In this document: in pieces, positions 29,876 to 39,122 of the stretch | Position numbering within the stretch: the stretch's first letter is position 1 | Layout: each line of letters starts with the position of its first letter | Assembly (NCBI GenBank): GCA_029624675.1 | Contig: JARSSP010000021.1 | Coordinates: forward strand, 1 to 64,000 | Direction of reading: 5' to 3' | From: Candidatus Contendibacter sp. | GTDB taxonomy: Bacteria > Pseudomonadota > Gammaproteobacteria > Competibacterales > Competibacteraceae | DNA: 64,000 nt | The notes under the pieces: generated by a model | The model's input: only the letters and a program-made list of their open reading frames with translations | Told to the model about the DNA's origin: nothing | Database searches by the model: none | Translations under genes and position numbers: made by a program

Positions 29876-30145
29876 TTAGCGGCGGCGTCCACCCCCCCGC
29901 GGGTTGGACGCCCGTTCCTCGTTGACTTTCAAGCGCCGACCGCGCAATTCCTGGCCGTTCAGTCCACCGATCGCGGCGCGTGCCTCATGGCCTTCCATCT
30001 TGACGAAGCCGAAGCCGCGGCAAAGACCGGAAAACACATCCCGGGTCAGTCGCAGCCCGTGAACTCGCCCGTAGGCGGCGAATAAATCCGTCACCTCCTG
30101 GTCCGTGGCGTCCGGGGGCAGGTTGCCAATGCAGACGGTTTTCAT
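29876..30145 (-). CDS. RRM-domain RNA-binding protein
   Basis: This 89-residue protein is a single RNA recognition motif with a basic glycine/arginine tail (NPRGGGRRR). Both RNP motifs are clear: VCIGNL (RNP2, residues 4-9) and RGFGFVKM (RNP1, near 44-51). It overlaps the DEAD-box helicase gene by four bases (ATGA). The close coupling suggests both act on RNA, perhaps in cold-shock or ribosome assembly, but the partner RNA is unknown. Confidence 0.93.
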   Translation of the reverse strand: MKTVCIGNLPPDATDQEVTDLFAAYGRVHGLRLTRDVFSGLCRGFGFVKMEGHEARAAIGGLNGQELRGRRLKVNEERASNPRGGGRRR

Positions 30146-31491
30146 GCGTGGTCTCCTGTGGTTGCAACCCGCCGGGGCGGGCTGGGGTGATGGCGTCGCC
30201 GGGATGCATTCTCGGACCCGGCTTCCGGGCGCGTGGGCCGGCGCGGAGCCGACGACGCGGGTCGCTCTCCAGTCGGCGGGCCAGCGCGATGCGTCGAATG
30301 ACGCCGGGCGCTGGACGCAGCCGGCGCGGTTGGCGTTGGTGGCCGCCGGCCACCGCTGGGCGCGAATCCTTCGACCACCGACGACGGCAATTGTCGGCCC
30401 AGCAAGCGCTGGATGTCCCGCAACCGCGGAGTTTCATCGGCGCTGACCAGCGAAATCGCCAATCCGGCGTAACCCGCGCGGCCAGTGCGGCCGATGCGAT
30501 GGACATAGTCCTCCGGCACATGCGGCAGTTCGTAATTCACCACGCGCGGCAATTGCACGATGTCCAGACCGCGGGCGGCGATGTCGGTGGCCACCAGCAC
30601 CTGAACCCGGCCTTGCTTGAAATCGTCCAGGGCGCGGGTACGGGCCGACTGGCTCTTGTTGCCGTGCAGGGCGGTGGCACGGATGCCATCGCGTTCGAGT
30701 TGGCGGCTCAGCCGGTCGGCGCCGTGCTTGGTGCGGGTAAACACCAGGGTCGCGTCACGCTCGCCGACGCTCAGTAGATGACTGAGCAAAGCGGTTTTCT
30801 GCTCCGCATCCACCGGATGCACCTGCTGCTCCACCCGGTCGGCGGGCGCGTTGCGCGGGGCCACGTCGATCACCGCCGGGTCGCGCAGGAAATCGCCCGC
30901 CAACTGGCGGATCGGCTCGGCGAAGGTGGCCGAGAACAGCAGGGTCTGCCGCCGCTTGGGCAGCAACGCCAGCAAGCGCCGGATCGCTGGTAGGAAGCCC
31001 AGATCCAGCATCCGGTCGGCCTCGTCCAGCACCAGGATCTCGACGCCGGCCAGGCTGACGGTTTTCTGGTCCAGGTGGTCTAGCAACCGTCCTGGCGTGG
31101 CAACCAGGACATCGACCCGGCGGCGCAAGGTGTCGAATTGCGGTCTCATGCTGACGCCGCCGACCAGCAGCGCGGTGCGCGGCGCGACATGGCGGCCATA
31201 GACGCGCACGCTGTCGGCGATCTGGGCAGCCAGTTCGCGGGTTGGGGTCAACACCAGGGCGCGCGGCCGACCGGCGGGTAGCGCCCCACCCGCGTCAAGT
31301 TGCAGGCGCTGCAACAACGGCAGGGTGAAGGCGGCGGTCTTGCCGGTGCCGGTCTGGGCGGCGGCGAGGAGATCGCGCCCCGCCAGAATCATGGGAATGG
31401 CTTGGGATTGAATCGGGGTGGGCGCGGTATAGCCTTGGGTGGCGACGGCGCGCGCCAGATCGGCAACTAGGCCGAGAGCAGCAAATGGCAT
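30142..31491 (-). CDS. rhlE: DEAD-box ATP-dependent RNA helicase (RhlE-type)
   Basis: The 449-residue protein unwinds RNA at the cost of ATP. The Q motif ([14 protein letters not shown]), Walker [17 protein letters not shown] ([10 protein letters not shown]), SAT and [10 protein letters not shown] are all present. The C-terminal tail is basic and low-complexity. It is the upstream gene of the pair with the RRM protein. Confidence 0.93.
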   Translation of the reverse strand: MPFAALGLVADLARAVATQGYTAPTPIQSQAIPMILAGRDLLAAAQTGTGKTAAFTLPLLQRLQLDAGGALPAGRPRALVLTPTRELAAQIADSVRVYGRHVAPRTALLVGGVSMRPQFDTLRRRVDVLVATPGRLLDHLDQKTVSLAGVEILVLDEADRMLDLGFLPAIRRLLALLPKRRQTLLFSATFAEPIRQLAGDFLRDPAVIDVAPRNAPADRVEQQVHPVDAEQKTALLSHLLSVGERDATLVFTRTKHGADRLSRQLERDGIRATALHGNKSQSARTRALDDFKQGRVQVLVATDIAARGLDIVQLPRVVNYELPHVPEDYVHRIGRTGRAGYAGLAISLVSADETPRLRDIQRLLGRQLPSSVVEGFAPSGGRRPPTPTAPAASSARRHSTHRAGPPTGERPASSAPRRPTRPEAGSENASRRRHHPSPPRRVATTGDHA

Positions 31492-31816
31492 TCACAACTC
31501 CTGAATCCGCCCGCCCATGCGTGGCGCAAGGAACCGGTCCAGACGGAATAATTTGAGAATGGAGGGTAATCGGGAAACCCCAACAGGGGCGAACCACGGC
31601 GGGTTTGCGGGAGGAACAGGGGGTTGAATGACCCGCTGACGACTATTCCGAGAGGAACGGCGGGAACCTCAGGGCGCGAACCGGACCGCGCCGCGACAAA
31701 CTCGGCGCCGAATGTATCACGCTTCGCGTGATTTACCTAATCGGGGATAAAGCGATAAAGCGAAAGCCGAAAACGCCGGAGACTGAATCGAACTGTTTCC
31801 TCCCCGGCGTCGCGCG
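31492..31816. other. 325-base intergenic region before rhlE
   Basis: I see no coding frame here. A 7-bp hairpin lies at 31716-31732 (ATCACGC / GCGTGAT) without a T-tract. The promoter of rhlE should lie near 31500-31600, but I could not pick a clear box. Confidence 0.5.
31773..31810 (-). terminator. possible terminator after the lipoprotein gene
   Basis: Reading the minus strand, ACGCCGG (31810-31804) pairs with CCGGCGT (31779-31773) and is followed by TTTT. The loop is long (24 bases), so it is a weak candidate. Confidence 0.35.
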
Positions 31817-32206
31817 TCAGAGCCGGCTAAGCTGCGCGTTGATCGCGCCATTCAGGCGTTGAATCCAGCCGTTGTAGTTGCCGTGGATGTTAACGCCGTC
31901 GTAACCGAGGTTTTGGCTGTCCCGGTAGATGATGCTGTAGCTAGTCCGGTTATACGGAATTTCCACCTGAGCCATGTGATCGCGCAAATAGAGTGTGCCA
32001 ATGATCAGTCCGGGCTGAACGTCTTTCATCTGCCAGCCCAGCGACACTCCGGCCTGCTGGATGGCGTTGCGGACATCTTTCAGATTATAGCCGCTTGTGC
32101 TGGTGCTGACCGGCGCGCCCTCAACATTGTAAACCGGATTGCTCTTGCAACCCACCAGCGCCAGGGCCACGATGCCAATGAGCGTGAGCCATGTTCTAGC
32201 TTTCAT
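31817..32206 (-). CDS. hypothetical lipoprotein
   Basis: The 129-residue product has a lipoprotein signal peptide ending in ALALVGC, with C20 as the probable lipidated residue. The mature part has conserved-looking YNLKDVRNAIQQAG and SYSIIYRDSQNL and no catalytic motif I recognise. It overlaps the upstream GT2 gene by 11 bases, so it may be the last gene of the aryl-polyene-type operon. Small outer-membrane lipoproteins do occur in such clusters, but the function here is not known. Confidence 0.7.
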   Translation of the reverse strand: MKARTWLTLIGIVALALVGCKSNPVYNVEGAPVSTSTSGYNLKDVRNAIQQAGVSLGWQMKDVQPGLIIGTLYLRDHMAQVEIPYNRTSYSIIYRDSQNLGYDGVNIHGNYNGWIQRLNGAINAQLSRL

Positions 32207-32984
32207 GTTTTCCTCCCGTTGCTTTATGTTGCAAAAAAATTTCCTTGCTAAGTGTAGGTAATGGTAGTAGGTGCAGGGCGCGGAGTAAACCCAGCGGATA
32301 CAGACCGCGCCTTAACAGCGACCACGCCACCAGATTCACGATGCGCAGCGTATCCCGCCAAGGCCGGTAATGACTGGGGCGGCCTTGGGCGAGGTAAATC
32401 GTTTCGATGGCGACCACCCCTGGATAGCGTCGCTGACAACCCGCCTGCATCAACAGCGCGCTTTCAAAGGCGAAACCGCGCCGTCCCGGTTCAGGTCCGT
32501 TCGCCTGGCGCAGAAACTCGGCCGGATACAACCGGAAGCCGGACTGGGTGTCGGGGATCGGACAGCCAGCCGCCCAGGATACCCAGAAGTCGGCCATGCC
32601 ATTGGCGAAGCGCCGCAGCCGGGGAGCGGCCGCGCGGCATTGCAGGCGGGCGGCGACGATGGGGCAACCGGGCCAGCGCGGGCGGGCTTCCAGCAGTTTT
32701 GGAATATCCTCGGGCCGATGCTGACCGTCGGCGTCCAGGGTGATGACCGCTTCCGCGCCCCGCGCCAGCGCGGTTTGCATCCCGCGCCACAGGCTGGCGC
32801 CCTTGCCCTGATTGACCGGCTGACGCACCACCGCCGCGCCCGCCGCCTCGGCCCGCGCGGCGGTGTCGTCGTGGGAGCCGTCATCGACCACGATCACCCA
32901 TTCGATCTGTCGCCGGGCGCGCCGAACGATATCGGCGATGGTGGCGGCTTCATTGTAGGCGGGGATGACGACGGCGATGGTCAT
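32196..32984 (-). CDS. family 2 glycosyltransferase (dolichyl-phosphate mannosyltransferase-like), aryl-polyene cluster
   Basis: The 262-residue GT2 begins VVIPAYNEAATIADIVRRA and has DADGQHRPEDIPKLL (metal-binding DAD near residue 86) and DTQSGFRLYP. It lies at the end of the polyene operon. Canonical aryl-polyene clusters encode a fused glycosyltransferase-acyltransferase; here the two activities appear as separate genes (this one and 39812-40708). It probably adds a sugar or related headgroup during coupling of the polyene to lipid. The substrate is inferred, not shown. Confidence 0.8.
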   Translation of the reverse strand: MTIAVVIPAYNEAATIADIVRRARRQIEWVIVVDDGSHDDTAARAEAAGAAVVRQPVNQGKGASLWRGMQTALARGAEAVITLDADGQHRPEDIPKLLEARPRWPGCPIVAARLQCRAAAPRLRRFANGMADFWVSWAAGCPIPDTQSGFRLYPAEFLRQANGPEPGRRGFAFESALLMQAGCQRRYPGVVAIETIYLAQGRPSHYRPWRDTLRIVNLVAWSLLRRGLYPLGLLRALHLLPLPTLSKEIFLQHKATGGKHES

Positions 32985-32993
32985 CGGCGATCT

Positions 32994-33713
32994 TCAGATG
33001 ACGCCGCCGTTGAGACCGATGATTTGGCCGGTCAGGTAGGCCGCTTGTTCGGACGCCAGAAATCCGACTAGATCGGCCACTTCGTCCGGCGTTCCCGCGC
33101 GTCGCATGGGCACCAGGGTTTTGATGGTCGCCGCGTCGAATACTGTTTCCGTGGCCGATCCGGCGATGATGCCCGGCGCGACGGCATTGACCGTGATCCC
33201 GCGCGAGGCCAGTTCCAGCGCCAGCGCCTTGGTGGCGCCGTGCAGGCCGGCCTTGGCGGCGGCGTAATTGGTCTGGCCACGATTGCCGGTCACCCCGGCC
33301 AGCGAGGAGATATTGATGATTCGGCCCCAGCGGGTCGCCATCATCGGCAACAGCAGGGGCTGGGTCACGTTGAAGAAGCCATTCAGGCACACCTCGATCA
33401 CCCGCCGCCATTGCGTCGACGCCATCCCGGCCATGGGTGCGTCGTCGTGAATGCCGGCGTTGTTGACCAGTACCTGAATCGGTCCAGCTTCGAGCAGCCT
33501 GTCCAGGGCACGACCTGTTCGATCGGCGTCGGTGGCATCGAAGATCGCCATTTCCGCCGAACCGCCCGCGGCCTGAATGATGTCCACGACCTCTGCCGCC
33601 CGCTCGGGGTGCTGGTGGGCGTGAACGATCAGGTGCAAGCCATCACGCGCCAGCCGCTGGCCAATCGCGCGGCCGATGTCGCCGCTGCCGCCGGTGACCA
33701 GCGCCCGTTTCAC
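32994..33713 (-). CDS. 3-oxoacyl-ACP reductase (FabG-like), polyene ketoreductase
   Basis: The GTG at 33713 overlaps the previous stop (GTGA) and gives 239 residues, the usual FabG length. The NADPH loop TGGSGDIG is at 8-14, LVNNAG near 82-87, and the catalytic S136/S137, Y150 and K154 are in place. It would reduce the beta-keto group of each polyene extension. The upstream part of the open frame is a shadow of the chain-length-factor gene. Confidence 0.92.
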   Translation of the reverse strand: MKRALVTGGSGDIGRAIGQRLARDGLHLIVHAHQHPERAAEVVDIIQAAGGSAEMAIFDATDADRTGRALDRLLEAGPIQVLVNNAGIHDDAPMAGMASTQWRRVIEVCLNGFFNVTQPLLLPMMATRWGRIINISSLAGVTGNRGQTNYAAAKAGLHGATKALALELASRGITVNAVAPGIIAGSATETVFDAATIKTLVPMRRAGTPDEVADLVGFLASEQAAYLTGQIIGLNGGVI

Positions 33714-34534
33714 GGCTCGACCTCCACGCGCAGGGTCGCGTCGTCGCCCGCCGGCAACGTCACTCGCTCCACCACCCGGCGGGCGATGGCGCACAGCAAC
33801 GGCAGACCACGCGCGGCGGGATTGCCGACGCGCAACCATTCCAAACCCGCGTCGTCCAGCCGGTCCGCCGGTTGTCCGCTCGCGTCGGACGCCAGCCGTA
33901 ACAAAGCCAGCCGGTCGACCGTTGGCACCGGATTCAGCAGCAGCGCCGCCGCGAACGGGGCGACAATCTGGCGGCGCTCGGCCAGCGGAAACGGCATCGG
34001 TAGATCGTAGACGACCAGTAGCACTCGCGCCTGATCGGCCCACGCCAGCGCCGCCGCCTCCCGCAGACCAGCGGCGAAGCTGCCATCGTAGGCGGCCAGG
34101 CTAAGCGAGGGCTGCATGCAACCGGTGGCGATCGACCAATAGCCGGCCGGCGTGTTGTGGACCGACTGATGAAAATGGGTCGGCGAGACCGGCCGGTCGG
34201 GCTGGGTCAGCGCCACGCAGATTTTGTCCAGGATTTCGCTATCCCCGCCCGAGGACGCGAACACCGTGCGTACCGACAACTCCCCTCGCCCGTTGCTGGG
34301 AGAGGGGTCGGGGGGGAGGGCTACCTGAGCCATGGCTTCCTGCGCGACCTGGAGCGCCAGCTTGATCGTGGCGGTAACACGCCGCCGTTCATTGGCTGGC
34401 AGCAGCGTGGCCATGGCCGCCGGCATCGGCTCGGCGGCATAGGGTCGCTGGCCCGCCAGCACCGCCTGGCTGGCGGGCCAGCCCGCCAGTCCCGGCGCCA
34501 TGAGGCCCACGGCTTCAATGGCAAGCGGATTCAT
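33710..34534 (-). CDS. beta-ketoacyl synthase chain-length factor, aryl-polyene type
   Basis: This 274-residue protein matches the beta-ketoacyl synthase N-terminal-like family seen in aryl-polyene clusters. SVHNTPAGYWSIATG is conserved and the active-site cysteine is missing, as expected for a chain-length factor that pairs with a catalytic ketosynthase. It shares one base with the upstream ketosynthase gene (TAATG). Residues near 72-83 (PPDPSPSNGRGE) are encoded by a short GC-rich repeat and look like an insertion. Confidence 0.88.
   Translation of the reverse strand: MNPLAIEAVGLMAPGLAGWPASQAVLAGQRPYAAEPMPAAMATLLPANERRRVTATIKLALQVAQEAMAQVALPPDPSPSNGRGELSVRTVFASSGGDSEILDKICVALTQPDRPVSPTHFHQSVHNTPAGYWSIATGCMQPSLSLAAYDGSFAAGLREAAALAWADQARVLLVVYDLPMPFPLAERRQIVAPFAAALLLNPVPTVDRLALLRLASDASGQPADRLDDAGLEWLRVGNPAARGLPLLCAIARRVVERVTLPAGDDATLRVEVEP
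34280..34320. repeat. GC-rich short palindromic repeat inside the chain-length-factor gene
   Basis: The plus strand reads CTCCCCTCGCCCGTTGCTGGG then AGAGGGGTCGGGGGGGAGGG, the CCCTCTCCC / GGGAGAGGG type of repeat usually found between genes. Here it is in frame and codes for a proline/serine-rich loop. Confidence 0.65.
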
Positions 34535-35763
34535 TATTCCCCCTCACCCCAGCCCTCTCTCACCGGAAACGAGGGAGAGTGCCCGAACAGCAGGCTGCAA
34601 TTGGTGCCGCCGAAACCGAAAGAGTTGCTCAGCGCCAGCCGCAGCGGTTGCTCCCGGTTCTCCAGCACGATGCCCGCGCCGAGTCTCGGATCGCGCCGAT
34701 GGGTGTTGAGCGTGCCCGGCATCAGGCCCTGTTCCAGGCATAGGTAAACGAAAACGGCCTCGGTGACGCCCGCCGCGCCCAGGGTGTGGCCGGTCCAGCC
34801 CTTGGTGGAGCTGCATGGCGTGGCCGACCCGAACACCTGCGCGACCGCCCGATCCTCGGCGGCGTCATTCAGTGGTGTAGCGGTGCCGTGCAGGTTGATG
34901 TAGTCCACCTGCGCCGGGAGAATCTCCGCGCGCGCCAGTGCCTGTTGCATCGCCAGCGCTGCCCCCGCTCCCTCGGGATGCGCGGCGGTCATGTGGTAGG
35001 CGTCGCTGCTTTCACCGTAACCGAGCAGCAGGACGCGATCATCATTGGGTTTGGTCCACTCCAGCAACGCGAAACCGGCCCCCTCGCCAATGCTCAAGCC
35101 ATCGCGGTCGACATCCCAGGGGCGGCAAGGCCGGGTGGACGCCAACCCCAGTGCTTTGAAGCCATACAGGGTGGTCAGGCACAGGCTATCCACCCCGCCG
35201 ACCACGGCAGCGTCGCAAAACCCCGCCCGCATCTGCCGCCAGGCGGTGGCGAACGCCTTGGCGCTGGAGGAACAGGCGGTGGAAATCGCCATCGCCGCGC
35301 CGGTCAAACCCAGCCAGCGCCGGGTGAAATCGGCCACCGAAAATACGTTGTGGGTGTGCTGGTAATCGAAGGTCGCCGGCAAGCTCCCGGTGATGGGGTC
35401 GCGCTGGCGATAGGCGTGTTCGGTGGCGCCGATGCCGGAGGTACTGGTGCCGACGAACACACCGATTCGGTCGGGGCCGTAACGGTCGCGGGCGACGCGC
35501 ACCGCCGCACCGAACCCATCCTGTTCCAGGCCCAGCCGCGCCAGCCGGTTGTTGCGACAATCGAACGGCGCCAGCTCGCCGCGCAACGGCTCTTCCTCCA
35601 GCCCAGCGACTTGGCCGATCCAGGTGTCCAGGGGCGCGTCCTCGAAATCGCAAGATTGCAACCCGCTTTCGCCCTCCCGCAACGCGCGCAGCGAGGCTGC
35701 GAGACCGCGCCCCAGGGCGTTGGTCAAGGTACAGGCGGCGATTGCCAGCGGCTTGATCGCCAT
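34534..35763 (-). CDS. beta-ketoacyl-ACP synthase, polyene elongation
   Basis: The 409-residue condensing enzyme has the nucleophile C164 (STACSSSA), H292 (NLHGTATPLND), K321 and H326 (KGWTGHTLGAAG), so it is catalytically complete. It should extend the aryl starter with malonyl units while the chain-length factor sets the length. The family core ends near NCSLLFG; the last dozen residues (SFPVREGWGEGE) come from a short palindromic repeat and form a non-native tail. It is tightly coupled to both neighbours. Confidence 0.93.
   Translation of the reverse strand: MAIKPLAIAACTLTNALGRGLAASLRALREGESGLQSCDFEDAPLDTWIGQVAGLEEEPLRGELAPFDCRNNRLARLGLEQDGFGAAVRVARDRYGPDRIGVFVGTSTSGIGATEHAYRQRDPITGSLPATFDYQHTHNVFSVADFTRRWLGLTGAAMAISTACSSSAKAFATAWRQMRAGFCDAAVVGGVDSLCLTTLYGFKALGLASTRPCRPWDVDRDGLSIGEGAGFALLEWTKPNDDRVLLLGYGESSDAYHMTAAHPEGAGAALAMQQALARAEILPAQVDYINLHGTATPLNDAAEDRAVAQVFGSATPCSSTKGWTGHTLGAAGVTEAVFVYLCLEQGLMPGTLNTHRRDPRLGAGIVLENREQPLRLALSNSFGFGGTNCSLLFGHSPSFPVREGWGEGE
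34539..34580. repeat. short palindromic repeat forming the 3' end of the ketosynthase gene
   Basis: CCCCTCACCCCAGCCCTCTC followed by GAGGGAGAG is the well-known CCCTCACCCC-type intergenic repeat. It supplies the last codons of the ketosynthase. A related copy lies 220 bases away in the next gene. Confidence 0.65.
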
Positions 35764-35766
35764 GAG

Positions 35767-38088
35767 TCAACTCATCTTCGTCAACAAGGGTCGAGCCGCC
35801 ACCAAGGCGGCGATGAAACTGGCGGCCACCCCCAGGCTCACGGTCAAGCCGATGGCCCGCAGCGCCGGCAGCGCGGAAAGTGACAGCATACCAAAAACGG
35901 TCAGAGCTGAACCGCAGCAAACCAACAGCGCATGCAGGGTGCGGCGGCGCGAATCCGGATCGGCGCCGGGTCGGCTAAAGAACAATCCGTAATCGACGCC
36001 GACCCCCAACACCAGCAGCAGCGAGACCAGATGGAACAGCGATAACCGCTCGCCTAGCATCAGCAGGGCCGCCACCGTGAAAACCAACGCCAGCCCCACC
36101 GGCAAGAGCGCGGCGACCACCCGGCGCCAGGAGCGCAGTCCGAGCCAGACCACCGCCACGATCAGCGTCGCGCCCCAACCGATCCGAACCAGGGTCGCTG
36201 CGCGGAAACCGGCCACCAGCCGGTTGGTTTCCGCGCGCAAGTCGAGATAGTACGCTTGGCTGGATTCAGCTTGCGGTAAACCGGCGGCCAGGACACCGGC
36301 ATCCCGCACGCCGCTCAACGGCAGCAAGGCGGTCCAGCCGCGCCCGCCGGGAAACAGCAAGGCGTTGACCCGCGTCCCCAACAACGTACCGCGCAAGTCT
36401 TCGGGCCGTAGCGGCGACGCGGCGCGCGCGGCGGCGACGGCGTCGAGAAACGGCGCGAACAATCCCGGCTTGAACGGCAAACCTTCCAAAGCGGCGTTCA
36501 GGTTGGCGGTCAGCGTCGCCGCGTCCGGCAACGACGCCTGGCGCTGTTGTTGGGTCCGCGCGCTGGGCAGAGAGCGCATCGGACCGTCATACCCGGCCAG
36601 CAGACCTTCCCGCTGACGATCATCTAGATAAGCCGCGATGGTTTCGCCGTGGCGCAGGGCGGTTTCGGCGTCCAGCGCGGTGACCGCGATCAAATGGCCG
36701 ACTTCCGGTGCGCCCAGCGCGGTTCGCAGTTCCTGATCGAGTCGCAGCAGTTCGCGCGGCACCGGACTGAGCGCGGCTAGGTCGTTTTCCCACAGCGGCG
36801 GCGCCTTGATCAGCAAGGCCAACAACGCCAGCGCCCCGCACCCGCCCAGCGCCAGCGCCAACCGGGGCCGGGGTTGCAATGCCCAGTCCGCCCAGGCACC
36901 GATGGCGACCGGTTGCGGCGGCGTCCAGCGCGGCGGCAACAGGGCCGGCAACAACCAACGGGTGGTCGCCACGGCGGCGGCGATGCCGGCGACGGTGAAC
37001 ACGCCCAACTGGCTCAAACCGGGAAAATCGGCGTCGAGCATCGCCAGACAACCGAGCATCGTGGTGGCCACGCACAGCCGCAAGGTCGGCCACAACTGGC
37101 GCAGGGTATCCGCCACGGTTTCCGTCGCCCGCCGATGGCTGAACAGGTAGGTCGGATAGTCCAGGGTCTCCCCCAGCAGGGTCATGCTGAACGCCAGGGT
37201 GATGAGGTACATCTTGCCGAAGACCAGGTCCACCGCCGCCGCGCCGGCCAGCAACGCCGCCAGCATCGGCAACGCCCCAAGCCAGACCGTGCGCGCCGAG
37301 CGGTAGACCAGCAGCAAAATTAGCGCCACCGCCGCCAGCGCCAGCGTGCTGAGAAACTCCGCCTGGGCGTGGATCGTGTCCGCCGCCAGCGTCGCCAGCA
37401 CGCCGGGACCGCTCATTTCCAGCCGCACGCCGGTTCCGGCGCCAGCGGCGGCGAAAGCCGCGCGAATGGCGGTCACCGCTTTGCGCTGGGCAGCAAGGTC
37501 GTAACCGGAGGCGCGGGTCTCGACCAGCAGCAGCGCACGCTCTCCATCCGGCGAAAACCAGACGCCCAGCCGCTTGGCCGGTTCGCGCAAACCACCCCGC
37601 CACTGCTTGAGCAGATTCAGCAGCTCGCCGGTCGGATCGCCAGCCAGCCAGCGTTTCTGGAACACCGCCAGCGGTGACTGCAATTCGGCCAGACGTTGTC
37701 GCAAACCGGCGCGCAAGCTATCCACCGTGAAGCGTTCCGGGGTAACCATCGGGCTCAGGCGGTAGCGATGGGCGAACAGGGCCTGCAATTCCGCCTCGGG
37801 CAGGGCGTCCGCGCCGTTGGCGACCCGGGCGAACTCGTTATGAACCTTCAGCCGTTCGGCCAGCCGCTGGCTGACGGCGGCGCGTTCGGTTTCCGCGCCG
37901 CCGGCCAGTCCGAGCAGGATCAGCCGGGTGGTCGGGCCGCTGCGCAACTGATCCAGCAGCAATTCCGCCACTGGATCGGCGCGGGAGGCGAACAAAGTCA
38001 AATCGGCGGCGACCGGCGTGGTCAGCACGATCCAGCCGCAGCCCAGCGCGGCCAGCACCCAGAGCAGCGGAATGGACCAGCGGCGCAT
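35767..38088 (-). CDS. MMPL/RND family exporter, aryl-polyene cluster
   Basis: This 773-residue protein has the RND pattern: one N-terminal membrane segment, a large periplasmic domain, five membrane segments, then the same again. LGVGVDYGLFFSR lies near residue 695. It starts four bases after the ketosynthase on the reading direction of the operon. Such MMPL proteins are constant members of aryl-polyene and xanthomonadin clusters and are thought to export the lipid-linked polyene across the inner membrane. Confidence 0.9.
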   Translation of the reverse strand: MRRWSIPLLWVLAALGCGWIVLTTPVAADLTLFASRADPVAELLLDQLRSGPTTRLILLGLAGGAETERAAVSQRLAERLKVHNEFARVANGADALPEAELQALFAHRYRLSPMVTPERFTVDSLRAGLRQRLAELQSPLAVFQKRWLAGDPTGELLNLLKQWRGGLREPAKRLGVWFSPDGERALLLVETRASGYDLAAQRKAVTAIRAAFAAAGAGTGVRLEMSGPGVLATLAADTIHAQAEFLSTLALAAVALILLLVYRSARTVWLGALPMLAALLAGAAAVDLVFGKMYLITLAFSMTLLGETLDYPTYLFSHRRATETVADTLRQLWPTLRLCVATTMLGCLAMLDADFPGLSQLGVFTVAGIAAAVATTRWLLPALLPPRWTPPQPVAIGAWADWALQPRPRLALALGGCGALALLALLIKAPPLWENDLAALSPVPRELLRLDQELRTALGAPEVGHLIAVTALDAETALRHGETIAAYLDDRQREGLLAGYDGPMRSLPSARTQQQRQASLPDAATLTANLNAALEGLPFKPGLFAPFLDAVAAARAASPLRPEDLRGTLLGTRVNALLFPGGRGWTALLPLSGVRDAGVLAAGLPQAESSQAYYLDLRAETNRLVAGFRAATLVRIGWGATLIVAVVWLGLRSWRRVVAALLPVGLALVFTVAALLMLGERLSLFHLVSLLLVLGVGVDYGLFFSRPGADPDSRRRTLHALLVCCGSALTVFGMLSLSALPALRAIGLTVSLGVAASFIAALVAARPLLTKMS

Positions 38089-38102
38089 GATGGACCTTAG
38101 CC

Positions 38103-38663
38103 TCAGCGCCAGGTGATTGTCATCAGGCTGCGATCGCCATCCGGCTCCAGCGTCTCCATGCTGTCGATCCGCCCATTTTGGCCACGCAGTACGATGGCGG
38201 TGACGTAGCGTTGCGCGTCCGCGCCACCGGGTGTCAGGTGTAGGCTCCAGTCGGCGGGCGTTCCCTGAAACTCCAACCGGTAATAACGCTCCAGCGCCGC
38301 CCGGTCGCCGGCCTGGGTGGCGCGGATCGCCTCGACGAAGGGGCGCAGTTGCGGATAGCCATTGAGATCAAACTGCCGACGCCCGGCCTCCGGCGTTTCG
38401 ACCGTCAACCAGTGGCCATCCGCTTCATAGTCCTCGGGTTGCGGATGCAGGGTTCGCTTGCGCAGAAAATCGGGCGCGCGGTAATACAACACGCCGGTGG
38501 CGACCAGTGGCGCGTCCAGCACCGCCAAGGTTTTTTCCTCCCGAAACGTCGCTTCCACCGCCGGCACCGCCGCCAGCGCCCGCATCACCTGGGATAGCAC
38601 ATCATCGTCGGCCATGCCCGCCAACGGCCAGCACGCCAACGGCAGCCATATCCAATATTTCAC
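38103..38663 (-). CDS. LolA-like outer membrane lipoprotein carrier
   Basis: The 186-residue protein has a signal peptide and the beta-rich LolA-like fold (ATFREEKTLAVLDAPLVATGVLYY, ERYYRLEFQGT). It overlaps the upstream hotdog gene by four bases. In polyene clusters this carrier probably takes the lipidated product across the periplasm to the outer membrane. It is not expected to be the housekeeping LolA. Confidence 0.87.
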   Translation of the reverse strand: MKYWIWLPLACWPLAGMADDDVLSQVMRALAAVPAVEATFREEKTLAVLDAPLVATGVLYYRAPDFLRKRTLHPQPEDYEADGHWLTVETPEAGRRQFDLNGYPQLRPFVEAIRATQAGDRAALERYYRLEFQGTPADWSLHLTPGGADAQRYVTAIVLRGQNGRIDSMETLEPDGDRSLMTITWR

Positions 38664-39109
38664 CCGTGGACCCCGTTTTTCGGTTGCGGCGCGATGGTGA
38701 TCCGGGCTTCCGCCAATGTTCGGTCGGCGGCGCTGACCTGGATCGCGTAGATGCAGTAGTCGGCGTCGCCCAGCACCAAGCAGGCGGCGACCTCCAGCGG
38801 CGCCTCCACCGCCGCCAGGTCCTCGGCGAACCAGCGCACGTCGCGCAGCGCGGCCAAATAACCGGCCGGGGCGCTTTGCCCCGCCGCCCGGGCGCGCAGA
38901 CTACCGTGAATCGCCGCCGCCTGCGCCCCATACTCGCAAGCATGCACCATCGCCAGCCGACCTTGCCGACGCAGCGGATTGGCGGGATCGCGATGGGTCT
39001 CGGTCAGGCACAGGATGTTATCCTCGTCCCAGGCGATCACCGCCTGCAGCAGGCACATGTCGCCCGCGTGGGGAATCAGGGTTTGAATCCGCGCCTTGTC
39101 AAGCCGCAC
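38660..39109 (-). CDS. hotdog-fold 3-hydroxyacyl-ACP dehydratase (ApeP-like)
   Basis: The 149-residue protein has LIPHAGDMCLLQAVIAWDEDN at its start and MVHACEYGAQAAAIHG in the middle, the signature of the aryl-polyene dehydratase ApeP. It would remove water from the 3-hydroxyacyl intermediate to form the trans double bonds of the polyene. A second, FabZ-like hotdog gene lies at 43964. Confidence 0.88.
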   Translation of the reverse strand: MRLDKARIQTLIPHAGDMCLLQAVIAWDEDNILCLTETHRDPANPLRRQGRLAMVHACEYGAQAAAIHGSLRARAAGQSAPAGYLAALRDVRWFAEDLAAVEAPLEVAACLVLGDADYCIYAIQVSAADRTLAEARITIAPQPKNGVHG

Positions 39110-39122
39110 AGTCGCAATCCCA

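Noticed and set aside
31716..31732. ATCACGC/GCGTGAT hairpin as terminator
   Set aside because: No T-tract on either side and too far from both flanking genes; at most a small dispersed palindrome.
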